From the NCBI GenBank assembly GCA_004558595.1, contig SFCN01000047.1, positions 1 through 15,799 on the forward strand: 15,799 bases of DNA, given 5' to 3'. The notes beneath the pieces are model-generated. The model was not told the origin of the DNA, made no database searches, and saw only the letters and a list, made by a program, of their open reading frames with translations. Shown here one piece after another: positions 1-7,711 of the stretch. Source of the DNA: Phascolarctobacterium sp. Its GTDB lineage: Bacteria > Bacillota > Negativicutes > Acidaminococcales > Acidaminococcaceae. The position numbers were made by a program, and so were the translations under genes. Positions within the stretch are counted from its first letter, which is position 1, and every line of letters starts with the position of its first letter.

Positions 1-1010
1 TTAATCATTTCAAAGCCCGTGGCCAGCACGATGGCACCGTATTTTTCTGTAACCAATTCATCCTGCTGCGCATAATCGATGGCCTCGCAGGGACAAACCT
101 TGGAGCAAATACCACATTTGCCTGTTTTAAACTTTATGCAGGCTTCTCTATCGATAACAGGCACCTTGGGAATAGCTTGGGCAAAGGGAATATAAATGGC
201 ACCGCGATTTTTCAGCTCCATATCAAACTCGCTGGGAGTTCTGCGAGAGGGACATTTTTCCGTGCAAATGCCACAGCCGCTGCACATATCCGCCTTCACG
301 CTGCGAGCCTTTTTGCGGATGGTCACCGCAAAATTGCCCACATAACCACTTACCTGCTCCACCTCGCTATAGGTGTAGAGGGTTATATTTTCGTGCTGGG
401 CTGCATCCACCATCTTCGGTGTTAAAATGCAGGCGCTGCAGTCCAGAGTCGGGAAGGTTTTATCCAATTGAGCCATACGCCCACCGATGGTGGGCTCTTT
501 CTCAACAATGTCTACTTTATAGCCGGCCTCGGCAATATCCAGCGCTGTTTGGATGCCGGCGATACCGCCGCCAATGACCAGCGCCCGCTTTACCACATCG
601 CTCTGCCCCGGATGCAGAGGACTGTTAAAGCGCACCTTGGCGATAGCTGCCTTGGCCAGCTTAATGGCCTTAGCCGTCGCCTCGACCTTATCCTTCAATA
701 CCCAGGAGCACTGCTCACGGATATTGGCGATTTCCACCATGTATGAGTTAATGCCTACGCCTTCCGCACACTTGCGGAAGGTAGCCTCGTGCATACGAGG
801 CGAGCAGGAACACACTACGATTCTATCCAGCTTATAATCGTGAACGGCATTACGAATTATTTCCTGGCCCTGCTCCGAGCACATATATTTATAATCAACG
901 GCATAGGCCACATCCGGCACCTGCCGGACCGCCTCCACCACTTGGGCAACATCCACCGTGCCGGCGATATTGCTGCCACACCAACATACAAAAACACCTA
1001 TTTTTTGCAC
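1..1010 (-). CDS. hdrA: HdrA-like heterodisulfide reductase FAD/iron-sulfur subunit (3' end cut by window edge)
   Basis: Flavin and iron-sulfur subunit of a heterodisulfide-reductase-type complex, the part that in HdrABC systems splits or relays electrons between ferredoxin and other carriers in the cytoplasm. The first 336 codons are visible; family members usually run to about 650 residues, so roughly half is missing. The HdrA-type N-terminal domain opens VFVCWCGSNIAG (residues 7-18); a Rossmann GGGIAG lies at 147-152; a conserved DCSACILTPKM segment follows at 190-200. One ferredoxin cluster motif has C243, C246, C249 and C253; a second Cys group has C291, C299, C302 and C306. The start is GTG at 1010, preceded by AGGAGGT six bases away. 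It lies 11 bp after hdrC, so it is the third gene of the hdrB-hdrC-hdrA operon. In methanogens the acceptor is CoM-S-S-CoB; a Firmicute lacks this, so the physiological partner is unknown. Family call is secure, substrate is not. Confidence 0.93.
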   Translation of the reverse strand, partial: MQKIGVFVCWCGSNIAGTVDVAQVVEAVRQVPDVAYAVDYKYMCSEQGQEIIRNAVHDYKLDRIVVCSCSPRMHEATFRKCAEGVGINSYMVEIANIREQCSWVLKDKVEATAKAIKLAKAAIAKVRFNSPLHPGQSDVVKRALVIGGGIAGIQTALDIAEAGYKVDIVEKEPTIGGRMAQLDKTFPTLDCSACILTPKMVDAAQHENITLYTYSEVEQVSGYVGNFAVTIRKKARSVKADMCSGCGICTEKCPSRRTPSEFDMELKNRGAIYIPFAQAIPKVPVIDREACIKFKTGKCGICSKVCPCEAIDYAQQDELVTEKYGAIVLATGFEMI

Positions 1011-1021
1011 GAGGATACCTC

Positions 1022-1411
1022 CTATTTATTGTATTTTCTAAAGGCAGCCACAAGAGCCTGCTGGGGCATATCCTCAGGGTAACGCTCCAGTTCCTCCGCT
1101 GTCAGGCGGTTACCGCCCTGCTGCCGAATATGTAGTAGACGCGCCGCTTCCATAATGGCGCAGGGACTTACTCCCTTAGGACAGCGCTGTTGGCAGGCCA
1201 TGCAGGATAGACACACCCAAGGAGACTTGGCTGCCATAATATCTTCACCACGACCGTTAATGAGCTCCCACACCATGCGGCTGGGCAGCAAGTCCATCTT
1301 ATCGCCCATGGGGCAGCTAGCGCTGCAGCGACCGCATTGAATGCAGCGATCGACGTCCGTATCAGCAAGGCGCAGCAGCTGAGCTGCCAATTCTTTGCCC
1401 TTCAGCTCCAT
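1022..1411 (-). CDS. hdrC: HdrC-like 4Fe-4S subunit
   Basis: Small iron-sulfur subunit (129 residues) that carries electrons between HdrA and HdrB. Two classical 4Fe-4S motifs are visible: C23-C26-C29-C33 in CIQCGRCSASCP, and C67-C70-C73-C77 in CLSCMACQQRCPKG. There are no membrane segments, matching the soluble HdrC type rather than the membrane HdrDE type. Its ATG overlaps the stop of hdrB by one base (TAATG), a typical translational coupling, and hdrA follows 11 bp later. Size and motif spacing match the family. Other two-cluster ferredoxin-like subunits (for example of glycolate oxidase GlcF type) share these motifs, but the flanking hdrB and hdrA settle the name. Confidence 0.92.
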   Translation of the reverse strand: MELKGKELAAQLLRLADTDVDRCIQCGRCSASCPMGDKMDLLPSRMVWELINGRGEDIMAAKSPWVCLSCMACQQRCPKGVSPCAIMEAARLLHIRQQGGNRLTAEELERYPEDMPQQALVAAFRKYNK

Positions 1412-2208
1412 TACTCCGCACCTCCTTCAGCCACACCCAAGGCCTCTGCCAAAAGCTCTGTGAAGTAAGCCACGGGAATGGTATTAGCCTCAGCGTTGGC
1501 TACTAAATTGTATGCGCATAAGGGGCAGGCTGTAATCAGCTCCTGCGCGCCGCAGCCGGCTGCATTACCCTTAATCTCGCCTACCATGCGCTGACATAAA
1601 TCCTTCTGAGTTACAGCCAAATAGCCTGCGCAGCATTCGTTGCGCATGCCGTATTCCACAGGCGTCGCTCCTAAGGCTTTAAGAAAATCTTCAAGAATTC
1701 TTGGACGTTCAGGGTCATCCATGGTCATTACTTGTCCCGGTCTGAGCAGCATACAACCATAGTAGCCGCCTACCAAACGTCCCTTCAGAGGATTTTTGAC
1801 TTGTTTGGCCAAATTTCCCCAACCAATATGATCTCGCAAAACCTCCAGATAATGCAAAACCTGGGTCTCACCCTGATAGGGCTCCTCCAACTGCAAATAA
1901 GCGTTAACCTTGGCGGCGATTTCCGGCTTCGTAGCCATATCGTGGTTCACTCGCTTCAGCACATGATGGCAAGCGCTACACAGCGTTACCAGCACACCGC
2001 CCTTGGCCTTAGCAGCGGCCAACGCCCGCACGGCGCTAAGACGCTCCGCGATGGCATCAGGAGCCATGGGATAGACAGCACCACAGCACTGCCATTCCGG
2101 CAGCTCTACCAAGGGAAAGCCCAGGGCCTCCGCCGCACGCCGTGCAGCCCTATCCAGCTTTTGCGCCTTCGTTGAAAGCGTACAGCCAGGATAATAATTA
2201 TAAATCAT
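1411..2208 (-). CDS. hdrB: HdrB-like CCG-domain subunit (catalytic disulfide-reducing type)
   Basis: A 265-residue protein with two cysteine-rich CCG domains, the signature of HdrB, whose noncubane clusters reduce the disulfide in methanogens. Visible cysteines: domain one C9, C41-C42, C77 and C80 (C-x31-CC-x34-CxxC exactly); domain two C152, C192-C193, C228 and C231. All expected ligand cysteines are present, so the protein is likely active. I place the start at ATG 2208 because GGAGG sits six bases upstream and the protein then begins MIYNYYPGC like its relatives; an upstream in-frame start at 2244 would add 12 residues that look unrelated and would bury the ribosome site. It is the first gene of the operon and has a plausible promoter at 2275-2304. 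CCG proteins also occur in LutA/LldE and succinate dehydrogenase E; the neighbours make HdrB the better call. Confidence 0.92.
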   Translation of the reverse strand: MIYNYYPGCTLSTKAQKLDRAARRAAEALGFPLVELPEWQCCGAVYPMAPDAIAERLSAVRALAAAKAKGGVLVTLCSACHHVLKRVNHDMATKPEIAAKVNAYLQLEEPYQGETQVLHYLEVLRDHIGWGNLAKQVKNPLKGRLVGGYYGCMLLRPGQVMTMDDPERPRILEDFLKALGATPVEYGMRNECCAGYLAVTQKDLCQRMVGEIKGNAAGCGAQELITACPLCAYNLVANAEANTIPVAYFTELLAEALGVAEGGAE

Positions 2209-2274
2209 TTCATTCCCTCCTTTGAGGCTAAAAACACAAAACAACCTTGACCTAAATTGCTTTTCCTAGTCTAT

Positions 2275-2304
2275 ATTCTACACGAATCTGATTTTTACTG
2301 CTAA
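2275..2304 (-). promoter_or_regulatory. Candidate promoter of hdrBCA
   Basis: Read on the minus strand: TTAGCA (2299-2304, 4 of 6 to the -35 consensus), an 18-base spacer, then TAGAAT (2275-2280, 5 of 6 to the -10 consensus). It lies about 65 bases upstream of the hdrB start and downstream of the symporter's terminator, so an independent promoter is expected here. Based on consensus matching only. Confidence 0.4.
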
Positions 2305-2322
2305 GAAAATAAAAATATTTGC

Positions 2323-2362
2323 AAAAAATGCGGCCATCACTTCATAGAGCGACAGCCGCATT
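2323..2362 (-). terminator. Rho-independent terminator of the AGCS symporter gene
   Basis: On the minus strand, AATGCGGC...GCCGCATT forms a perfect 8-bp outer stem that extends with wobble pairs to about 14 bp around an 8-base loop (2341-2348), and it runs directly into a T tract (A's at 2323-2328 on the plus strand). It begins about 30 bases after the symporter stop and insulates the hdr operon from it. Confidence 0.8.
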
Positions 2363-2391
2363 ATTAAGCTTAGTTTAGATTATATTGAAGC

Positions 2392-3795
2392 TTACTCCTG
2401 CCAGTAGTCCAGCTTTTGGGAGATACCAATGGAGCGAGCTCGGAAAACAGGATTCTTGCCTGCAGCACGCTGCTCGCTGTAGTCGTCCATGGCCTTCAGA
2501 GCAGGACCACCCAACATGCAAATTACAGGCAGGTTAATAATGGCCATGCAGCCCATGAGCACATCGGCCAAGTCCCACATGAGGCCCATGCTAGAGCCGG
2601 CCCCGATGAAAATTACCACGCAGGCGAGAGCACGATAGACCATATTAAAGGTAGGACCGGGCACAGCCTTCATGATGTAGGCAAAGCAGTTATCAACGTA
2701 GTACAAATTACCCAGCAGGGTAGTGAAGGCAAAGAGCACCATGGATACAGTGATGAAAACCTTAGCCACACCGCCCATGGAAGCAGCCAAAGCGGTTTGC
2801 ACATAGGGCGCGCCAGCTAATTCCTTTACAGGCTCCACGCCAGAGGTCATGCACATAAAGGCAGTGGCAGTGCAAATGAGCAGAGTGTCGATGAAAACGG
2901 ACAGCATTTGTACCAATCCCTGCTTTACAGGATGGGACACATCTGCGGCTGCGGCAGCGTTAGGAGCGGAGCCCACGCCTGCCTCGTTGGAATACAGGCC
3001 ACGCTTAATGCCGAACATGACGCAGGAGCCGGCGAAGCCGGAGAAAATAGCCTGAAAATCAAAGGCCTGACTAAAGATTTTACCCAAAACAGTGGGCAAT
3101 TGACCAATATTGATTAAGGTCAAAATAAAGGCCACAGAAATATAAATAACGCCCATAATGGGTACCAGCGTAGAGGTTGCGGCAATAACGCGACGACCGC
3201 CACCAAAGAGGCAGTAGCCCACCAGCACAGCCAAAACACCGCCGATAATCCAAGGCGTGGTATCGGGATCATAGAAGCTGTAAGCGATAAAGGTGGATTG
3301 CAAATTATAAGCGCAGAGCATATTAAAGCCCACGCCATAGGTAGCGATCAAGGCGATGCTAAAGAGCACAGCCAGCACTCTGCTGCCCAAGGCCGCCTCG
3401 ATATAGTAGGCCGGGCCACCATAGCTGCCCTGCTGACCACGCTTTTTATAAATCTGAGCTAGTGTGCTTTCAATAAAAGCGGAGGCGCCGCCCACTACAG
3501 CGATCACCCACATCCAGAACACAGCACCATAGCCGCCCAAGCAAATGGCGGTAGAAATACCAATAATATTACCCGTGCCGACCCGGGATGCAGTGGAAAC
3601 CATCAAGGCTTGGAAAGAAGACACCGCATCCTTACCCACGGGCTTTTCCATAATTACTTGAATGGTTTCCCTAAACATGCGTAGCTGTACTAAACGAGTA
3701 CGCACAGTAAAGTACAAGCCCACCGCCACCAGCATTACAATCAACAAATAGCTGTACATAAAATTGCTAATTGCCCCTACGATTTCAGCAAACAT
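2392..3795 (-). CDS. Alanine/glycine:cation symporter, AGCS family
   Basis: A polytopic inner-membrane transporter importing alanine or glycine (possibly another small amino acid) with Na+ or H+. With the ATG at 3795 it has 467 residues, within the normal range for the family. Family features visible: the conserved VGTGNIIGI segment at 72-80, the loop SNEAGVGSAPNAAAAADVSHP at about 269-289, GSYGGPAYYIE at 123-133, and many hydrophobic helices from about residue 10 to 440. A TTG codon directly upstream (3798) also reads in frame, but GGGGGAG seven bases before the ATG favours ATG. A single-gene unit: a strong -10 box lies upstream and a terminator follows. The preferred amino acid cannot be told from the sequence. 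Confidence 0.93.
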   Translation of the reverse strand: MFAEIVGAISNFMYSYLLIVMLVAVGLYFTVRTRLVQLRMFRETIQVIMEKPVGKDAVSSFQALMVSTASRVGTGNIIGISTAICLGGYGAVFWMWVIAVVGGASAFIESTLAQIYKKRGQQGSYGGPAYYIEAALGSRVLAVLFSIALIATYGVGFNMLCAYNLQSTFIAYSFYDPDTTPWIIGGVLAVLVGYCLFGGGRRVIAATSTLVPIMGVIYISVAFILTLINIGQLPTVLGKIFSQAFDFQAIFSGFAGSCVMFGIKRGLYSNEAGVGSAPNAAAAADVSHPVKQGLVQMLSVFIDTLLICTATAFMCMTSGVEPVKELAGAPYVQTALAASMGGVAKVFITVSMVLFAFTTLLGNLYYVDNCFAYIMKAVPGPTFNMVYRALACVVIFIGAGSSMGLMWDLADVLMGCMAIINLPVICMLGGPALKAMDDYSEQRAAGKNPVFRARSIGISQKLDYWQE

Positions 3796-3832
3796 CAACG
3801 AACTCCCCCTTGTATATTCGATCTTACTATAT

Positions 3833-3838
3833 ATTATA
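3833..3838 (-). promoter_or_regulatory. -10 box upstream of the AGCS symporter
   Basis: A perfect TATAAT on the minus strand about 38 bases before the start codon. No good -35 is found at 16-18 bases; the region upstream is T-rich (TTTTTCT). Position fits a transcript starting near 3826. Confidence 0.45.
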
Positions 3839-3942
3839 GCATAATTTTATCCTCTAGAAAAACAATTTTCCTCTTCGGAAAGCCTTTAATTTTGTAAAGC
3901 TCGCATCTTTTCCTGCGGACAAACGTCTTTATTGACATACAA

Positions 3943-3971
3943 AAGGGAGACCGCCAGCAGCAGTCTCCCTT
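3943..3971 (-). terminator. Terminator of the 4003-4551 gene
   Basis: Perfect 9-bp stem AAGGGAGAC/GTCTCCCTT around an 11-base loop (3952-3962), with TTTT at the minus-strand 3' edge of the stem. It sits about 30 bases past the stop of the minus-strand secreted protein. The spacer from here to the symporter start (3972-4002 and 3799-3942) holds only this hairpin and the symporter promoter. Confidence 0.75.
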
Positions 3972-4002
3972 GCTTTTGTTGCTATGCTCTTTTTAGCAAC
4001 GC

Positions 4003-4551
4003 TTATTTAGCGCGCATAGCACGGCTAATCTCTTGGCGCACAGCACGACCAAACTCCTCATGGGGCCAATCCCAACGAGTGGTTAAGGTCTCGTCGATTT
4101 CCTTGCCGCCCCTCAGATTATGGCTATAATAAACACCACTGAGACGATTATAAGCCACTGCCTTGCCTTCCATCTCCAGCTTTATCATGCGCTCGCCCAC
4201 ACGATTCATAGGCTTCTTGCCCAGCTTGTCCAGCTGAATCGCAAAAACAATATCCACATCGCCATCCTTAGCGATCTTCGCCAAGGCTGCCTCACTGGGC
4301 ACGGAGCCCTCTACCTTATTGGCCTCAATGGCATTGTTCAAGGTATTATTCTCCATAACTACAAAGCCGGGCTGAGATTTCAAAGCCTTAATAGCATTTT
4401 TATAATACACTTGGTTGGCCAGCTCGTCCCCGGCCACATTATTAATCAGGGGCAACAGGGCCACAGTCGCAGCCTCAGCCGCATTAAGGCAAGGCACGGT
4501 AAAGCAAATAGCCAATACGGTCATCAGAAGATAACGCAATACTTTTTTCAT
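4003..4551 (-). CDS. Secreted periplasmic protein of unknown function
   Basis: 182 residues starting MKKVLRYLLMTVLAICF, a clear Sec signal peptide, with a likely cleavage after an A-x-A stretch (LNAAEA) near residue 20-22. No lipobox cysteine at the cleavage site, so probably soluble in the periplasm. The mature part begins TVALLPLINN, then an alternating strand/helix pattern with a phrase GDVDIVFAIQLDKLG in the middle; this general look recalls the TolB-N/CsgG/LpoB-like alpha-beta fold, but that is a guess from pattern. Start chosen at ATG 4551, which has AGGAGG nine bases upstream; an in-frame upstream start at 4575 would include the ribosome site as coding. A TAAAAT -10-like box lies at 4591-4596 on the minus strand. 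It is a lone gene with its own terminator, so context gives no function. Confidence 0.8.
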   Translation of the reverse strand: MKKVLRYLLMTVLAICFTVPCLNAAEAATVALLPLINNVAGDELANQVYYKNAIKALKSQPGFVVMENNTLNNAIEANKVEGSVPSEAALAKIAKDGDVDIVFAIQLDKLGKKPMNRVGERMIKLEMEGKAVAYNRLSGVYYSHNLRGGKEIDETLTTRWDWPHEEFGRAVRQEISRAMRAK

Positions 4552-4693
4552 TAGATGAATCCTCCTCATTTGCAAATCAAAGATAGCTATATTTTAGCAT
4601 AAATGGCAGTAAATGAACAGACCAGAAGCAGGAATTTCCCACAAATGCAGAGAATAAAACATTTTAATTAAAGATTATTTGAGGTAAAGCAAG

Positions 4694-5839
4694 ATGTCCC
4701 AAGCAGGCAAATCGACTACACGCATCCAATATATAGATGGTCTTAAGCTTATTATGTGCTACATGATTATGCTGATTCACTTTTCCATCGCTTATTTCCC
4801 GGTGGGCTTTATTGGCTATGGCTCCACTTATCAGGCAGAGGAACGGATTCCAGCCTTTTGGGCAGGCCTGCCCTACTCCATCTATACCAATTCACCCTTT
4901 CCCCTGCATGTCTTCTTCGCTCTGGTGGCACTTTTACCAACCATTGCCTTCTATCGCTCTCAAGAGCCTTACCCATCACTGCAGCGACAGGCCATCAAGC
5001 GTTATTTTCGCTTTCTGCTACCAGTAGGAGTAGCTATTCTCGGCACTTCCTTGCTCCACTTCTGGGGATTACTAGACTTTAAGAGCTTAGCCGCATTGAA
5101 CAATTCTCCTTGGTGCTTATTCATCGAGCCCAAGGACATGTCTCTGCCAGCCCTCTTTTATAACGCCTTTATCCAATGCTATTTTGAAAACGGTGGCGAT
5201 ATTTTAACAGTAATGTGGTGTATGTACATCATCTTTTTAGGCTCCATGCTGACGCTAGCACTATTGGCTCTCTTTGGCAGCAGTCCCTTCCGCAAATGGC
5301 TCTACCTGGCCAGCATCCCCCTGCTGCTCGTCTATCCCACCTATGCAGCCTTTATCGTAGGCATCGCCTGTGGCGATTTTTATATGCATAAATTCCCCCA
5401 AATCTCCCTTTCCCCATGCCAAAGAAACTGTTTTTCTTTGCTTTTACTAGGACTCAGCATCATCATTGGCTACATGCCTGATTTTATGTTCCCTAAACCC
5501 ATCACCCCGTTTTACGCCTATGCTGTGGCCTCCGGCCTGATCATCCTGTCGCTAATGTTTAACTCGTTCCTGCAGGGCATCTTGTCTAGGCCTTTTCTCG
5601 TACACCATGCCCAATATTCATTCTCCGTGCTTTTAGTGCATATTTGGGTGCTGGTCGGGTTTAGCCAAAGCATCTATCAACTGCTGCATTCCCTAGCCCC
5701 CAACCATCTCTTAAGCTTCACCCTCTGCTTTATAATCTGCATGGTCATTACCCATCTATTAGCCATGGTCTTTTATCAGCTTTTTGAAAAGCCCTCCCAG
5801 AACCTGGCGAACTACGTTTATAAGCATACAGCCAAATAA
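4694..5839 (+). CDS. Membrane acyltransferase, acyltransferase-3 family
   Basis: 381 residues with about ten hydrophobic helices, of the acyltransferase-3 type that moves acetyl or other acyl groups onto cell-surface sugars or lipids across the inner membrane. The N-terminal helix carries the family opening YIDGLKLIMCYMIMLIHF (13-30) with the catalytic-type His29. The usual R-x10-H motif is present as K18-x10-H29, a conservative change. The C-terminal helix run (HHAQYSFSVLLVHIWVLVGF) also matches the family. GAGG lies about nine bases before the ATG. No sugar or polysaccharide genes are adjacent, so the acceptor is unknown. The closest alternatives (MdoC/OpgC, WecH) belong to the same superfamily. 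The gene stands alone and ends at a bidirectional terminator. Confidence 0.87.
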   Translation: MSQAGKSTTRIQYIDGLKLIMCYMIMLIHFSIAYFPVGFIGYGSTYQAEERIPAFWAGLPYSIYTNSPFPLHVFFALVALLPTIAFYRSQEPYPSLQRQAIKRYFRFLLPVGVAILGTSLLHFWGLLDFKSLAALNNSPWCLFIEPKDMSLPALFYNAFIQCYFENGGDILTVMWCMYIIFLGSMLTLALLALFGSSPFRKWLYLASIPLLLVYPTYAAFIVGIACGDFYMHKFPQISLSPCQRNCFSLLLLGLSIIIGYMPDFMFPKPITPFYAYAVASGLIILSLMFNSFLQGILSRPFLVHHAQYSFSVLLVHIWVLVGFSQSIYQLLHSLAPNHLLSFTLCFIICMVITHLLAMVFYQLFEKPSQNLANYVYKHTAK

Positions 5840-5849
5840 TCTTCAAACT

Positions 5850-5894
5850 AAAAAAGCGTCTCGTGCAGCACCCACTGCACCGAGACGCTTTTTT
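5850..5894. terminator. Bidirectional terminator between convergent genes
   Basis: Stem GCGTCTCG-TGCAG (5856-5868) pairs with CTGCA-C-CGAGACGC (5875-5888), one bulged C, six-base loop, with A-run on the left (5850-5855) and T-run on the right (5889-5894). It can serve the acyltransferase on the plus strand and the STAS gene on the minus strand. Confidence 0.9.
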
Positions 5895-5921
5895 CATATT
5901 TACTGATTTTGCTTTAAGCGA

Positions 5922-6227
5922 TCAATCCACAATTTTCAAGAAAGAGGTAAAGCCGGAGATCTTCAAAACCTCATAAACATTCTTATCCAAATGCTTAAGG
6001 GTAATTGTAGCCTTGAGCATTTTTGTTTTCTTTACCAAGATAAACAAAACACGCAGTCCAGCACTACTCAAAAATTTCCATTCCGTGCAATCCCACTCCA
6101 TATCCTGAGGATGCTCTTGCAGGATTTTCTCCATGGTCTTTAAAAACTCATCAGCAGTCACAGTATCCACCCTGCCGATAATCGCTAACTGAGTAGGATT
6201 ACTTGTATCTAATACCTTTATCTCCAT
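5922..6227 (-). CDS. STAS-domain protein, anti-sigma-factor-antagonist-like
   Basis: A single STAS domain of 101 residues, the size of RsbV/SpoIIAA-type proteins that bind an anti-sigma kinase and are switched by serine phosphorylation. The start is ATG 6227, because the domain begins immediately (MEIKVLDTSN) and GGAG lies seven bases upstream; a longer frame to 6374 adds 49 residues without STAS character. The switch region reads KFLSSAGLRVL (51-61): the serine before A-G-L aligns with the phosphorylated serine of SpoIIAA/RsbV, while the usual preceding Asp is Ser. Its start lies inside a 40-codon frame (6199-6321) and it follows the DUF815 ATPase, so it is probably the last cistron of that unit. 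No RsbW-type kinase, PP2C phosphatase or sigma factor is in the window, so the partner is unknown. Confidence 0.82.
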   Translation of the reverse strand: MEIKVLDTSNPTQLAIIGRVDTVTADEFLKTMEKILQEHPQDMEWDCTEWKFLSSAGLRVLFILVKKTKMLKATITLKHLDKNVYEVLKISGFTSFLKIVD

Positions 6228-6321
6228 GTAAGTGCTCCAGTTCTTCAGAAAAAATATCGATATTCTTCGCGTCAAGAACGAAGTCCTTCTCATTGATTTT
6301 TTTATAGATAAACGATAGCAT
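6199..6321 (-). CDS. Possible 40-residue small protein overlapping the STAS gene start
   Basis: A frame starting ATG at 6321 and ending TAA at 6199-6201 encodes 40 residues beginning MLSFIYKKINEKDFVLDAKN, charged and rich in Lys, Glu and Asp, with no membrane segment. A GAGGG sequence lies about ten bases before the ATG. It sits 45 bases after the DUF815 ATPase stop and overlaps the first 29 bases of the STAS gene in another frame, which would allow coupled translation. I do not recognise the sequence. It may be a real small protein, a leader that sets STAS translation, or the decayed end of a former gene. Confidence 0.4.
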   Translation of the reverse strand: MLSFIYKKINEKDFVLDAKNIDIFSEELEHLHGDKGIRYK

Positions 6322-6366
6322 CGCCAGCTTCCCTCATTTCTTATTAAATCGAAGATATTAATCAAT

Positions 6367-7686
6367 TTAATCAATGTTCTCTTGAAGCTTCACACCTTGC
6401 ATATAGTTGATAAATTGCTGCGCCGTGCGTCCGGAAATTCCTCCGTGGTGCAGTTCAAACTTCTTCGCTTCCGCACAAAGCTCTTCATCGCTAATATCGA
6501 GTCCTGCCTTATGGGCCAGCTCTACAACGATATTATAGAATTCCTTTTGGTCCGGTTGACCGTAGTAAATGGTGCAGCCAAAGCGGTTTACCAGACTAAG
6601 CTTCTCCTGCATGGTGTCGGACTTATAAATGCCCTCGTTATGAGTTACATCGTTGCGGTCCTTCCAGGTTTCGTTAATCAAATGACGACGATTGCTAGTC
6701 GCGTAAATTAAAATATTGCTGGGACGCACCTCTAGACCACCTTCGATAATGGCCTTTAAATATTTATATTCTGTCTCGAATTCCTCAAAAGAAAGGTCGT
6801 CCATATAAATGACAAAGCGATAATTGCGGCTCTTGATTTGGGCAATAATAGCGGACAAATCCTGAAATTGATGCTTATAAATCTCAATCATGCGTAGGCC
6901 TTGGTCATAATATTGATTAATCAGCGCCTTAATGCTGCTAGACTTACCCGTGCCGCTATCACCAAAAAGCAGCACATTGTTGGCCGGACGGCCCTCCACA
7001 AAGGCCTCCGTGTTCTCCCGTAAGGCCTGCTTTTGACGCTCATAGCCAATCAAATCAGCAAAGGTAATGAGCTCCGTGTTGGAAATAGGCACCAGCTCCA
7101 CCTCGTTGCCCTTGTGGTCAATGCGAAAGGCCTTGTTCAGCCCCAGCTTGCCCACGCCATAGGCCTTATAAAAATCGGTAACCAGCTGATAAAAATCCTC
7201 CGCCGTAGCCGCCTGCTCCAGCTTCTCGCTCAGGCCCTGCACCTTCTCGCTGATATTCTTGTTAAAGCGTGTTTCCTTTTTCGCTACGGCCTTGTAATTG
7301 GTAATAATGTCAAAGCAATTAATGCCCAGCTCCTTTTCAAGAGCAGTAAAGTCGTAGTCAAAAAGTGCCTTAAAAATAGCGAAATCATTCAACGCTAAAG
7401 CGTTAACACTGCCCTCGCAGGCCCCTTCCTTTTCGCAGGTGATGGCAAAGGGAGTCTCCACGCTCACCAAGAGATACGTCAAATAATTATGCCATAAATT
7501 CTTATTAAAGCCATAGACAGTAGCGATATCCAGCAGCTTGTGGATTTGGTCATAAACCTTACCAATCACTGCTTCCTTATGATAATCACCGCATTCCACC
7601 TGAGCACAAACCTCAGCCAGCGGCATTAAAATATTATCCGCAGGCAAATTGCGGTACACGATTAATTTAGAAACTAACTTATGCAT
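6367..7686 (-). CDS. DUF815-family AAA-type ATPase
   Basis: 439 residues. The C-terminal half is a P-loop ATPase of the DUF815 type: Walker A GDSGTGKSS at about 242-250, Walker B FVIYMDDLSFE at about 291-301, a sensor-like IYATSNRRHL, and an arginine-rich end with GGISGRTAQQF. The N-terminal 210 residues are helical and poorly conserved, as is usual for the family, whose role is not settled. I choose ATG 7686: GGAGGGG lies just upstream, whereas the in-frame ATG at 7698 has that ribosome site inside its own coding sequence and nothing before it. A TACAAT -10-like box is at 7712-7717. The next minus-strand frames (40-residue frame, STAS protein) probably belong to the same transcript, an unusual pairing. 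Confidence 0.88.
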   Translation of the reverse strand: MHKLVSKLIVYRNLPADNILMPLAEVCAQVECGDYHKEAVIGKVYDQIHKLLDIATVYGFNKNLWHNYLTYLLVSVETPFAITCEKEGACEGSVNALALNDFAIFKALFDYDFTALEKELGINCFDIITNYKAVAKKETRFNKNISEKVQGLSEKLEQAATAEDFYQLVTDFYKAYGVGKLGLNKAFRIDHKGNEVELVPISNTELITFADLIGYERQKQALRENTEAFVEGRPANNVLLFGDSGTGKSSSIKALINQYYDQGLRMIEIYKHQFQDLSAIIAQIKSRNYRFVIYMDDLSFEEFETEYKYLKAIIEGGLEVRPSNILIYATSNRRHLINETWKDRNDVTHNEGIYKSDTMQEKLSLVNRFGCTIYYGQPDQKEFYNIVVELAHKAGLDISDEELCAEAKKFELHHGGISGRTAQQFINYMQGVKLQENID

Positions 7687-7711
7687 ATGCCCCTCCATTA
7701 AAAAGTTGCAA

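Noticed and set aside
6228..6374. In-frame N-terminal extension of the STAS protein by 49 residues
   Set aside because: The extension is basic and lacks domain character, its start lacks a ribosome site and overlaps the ATPase end, whereas ATG 6227 has GGAG seven bases upstream.
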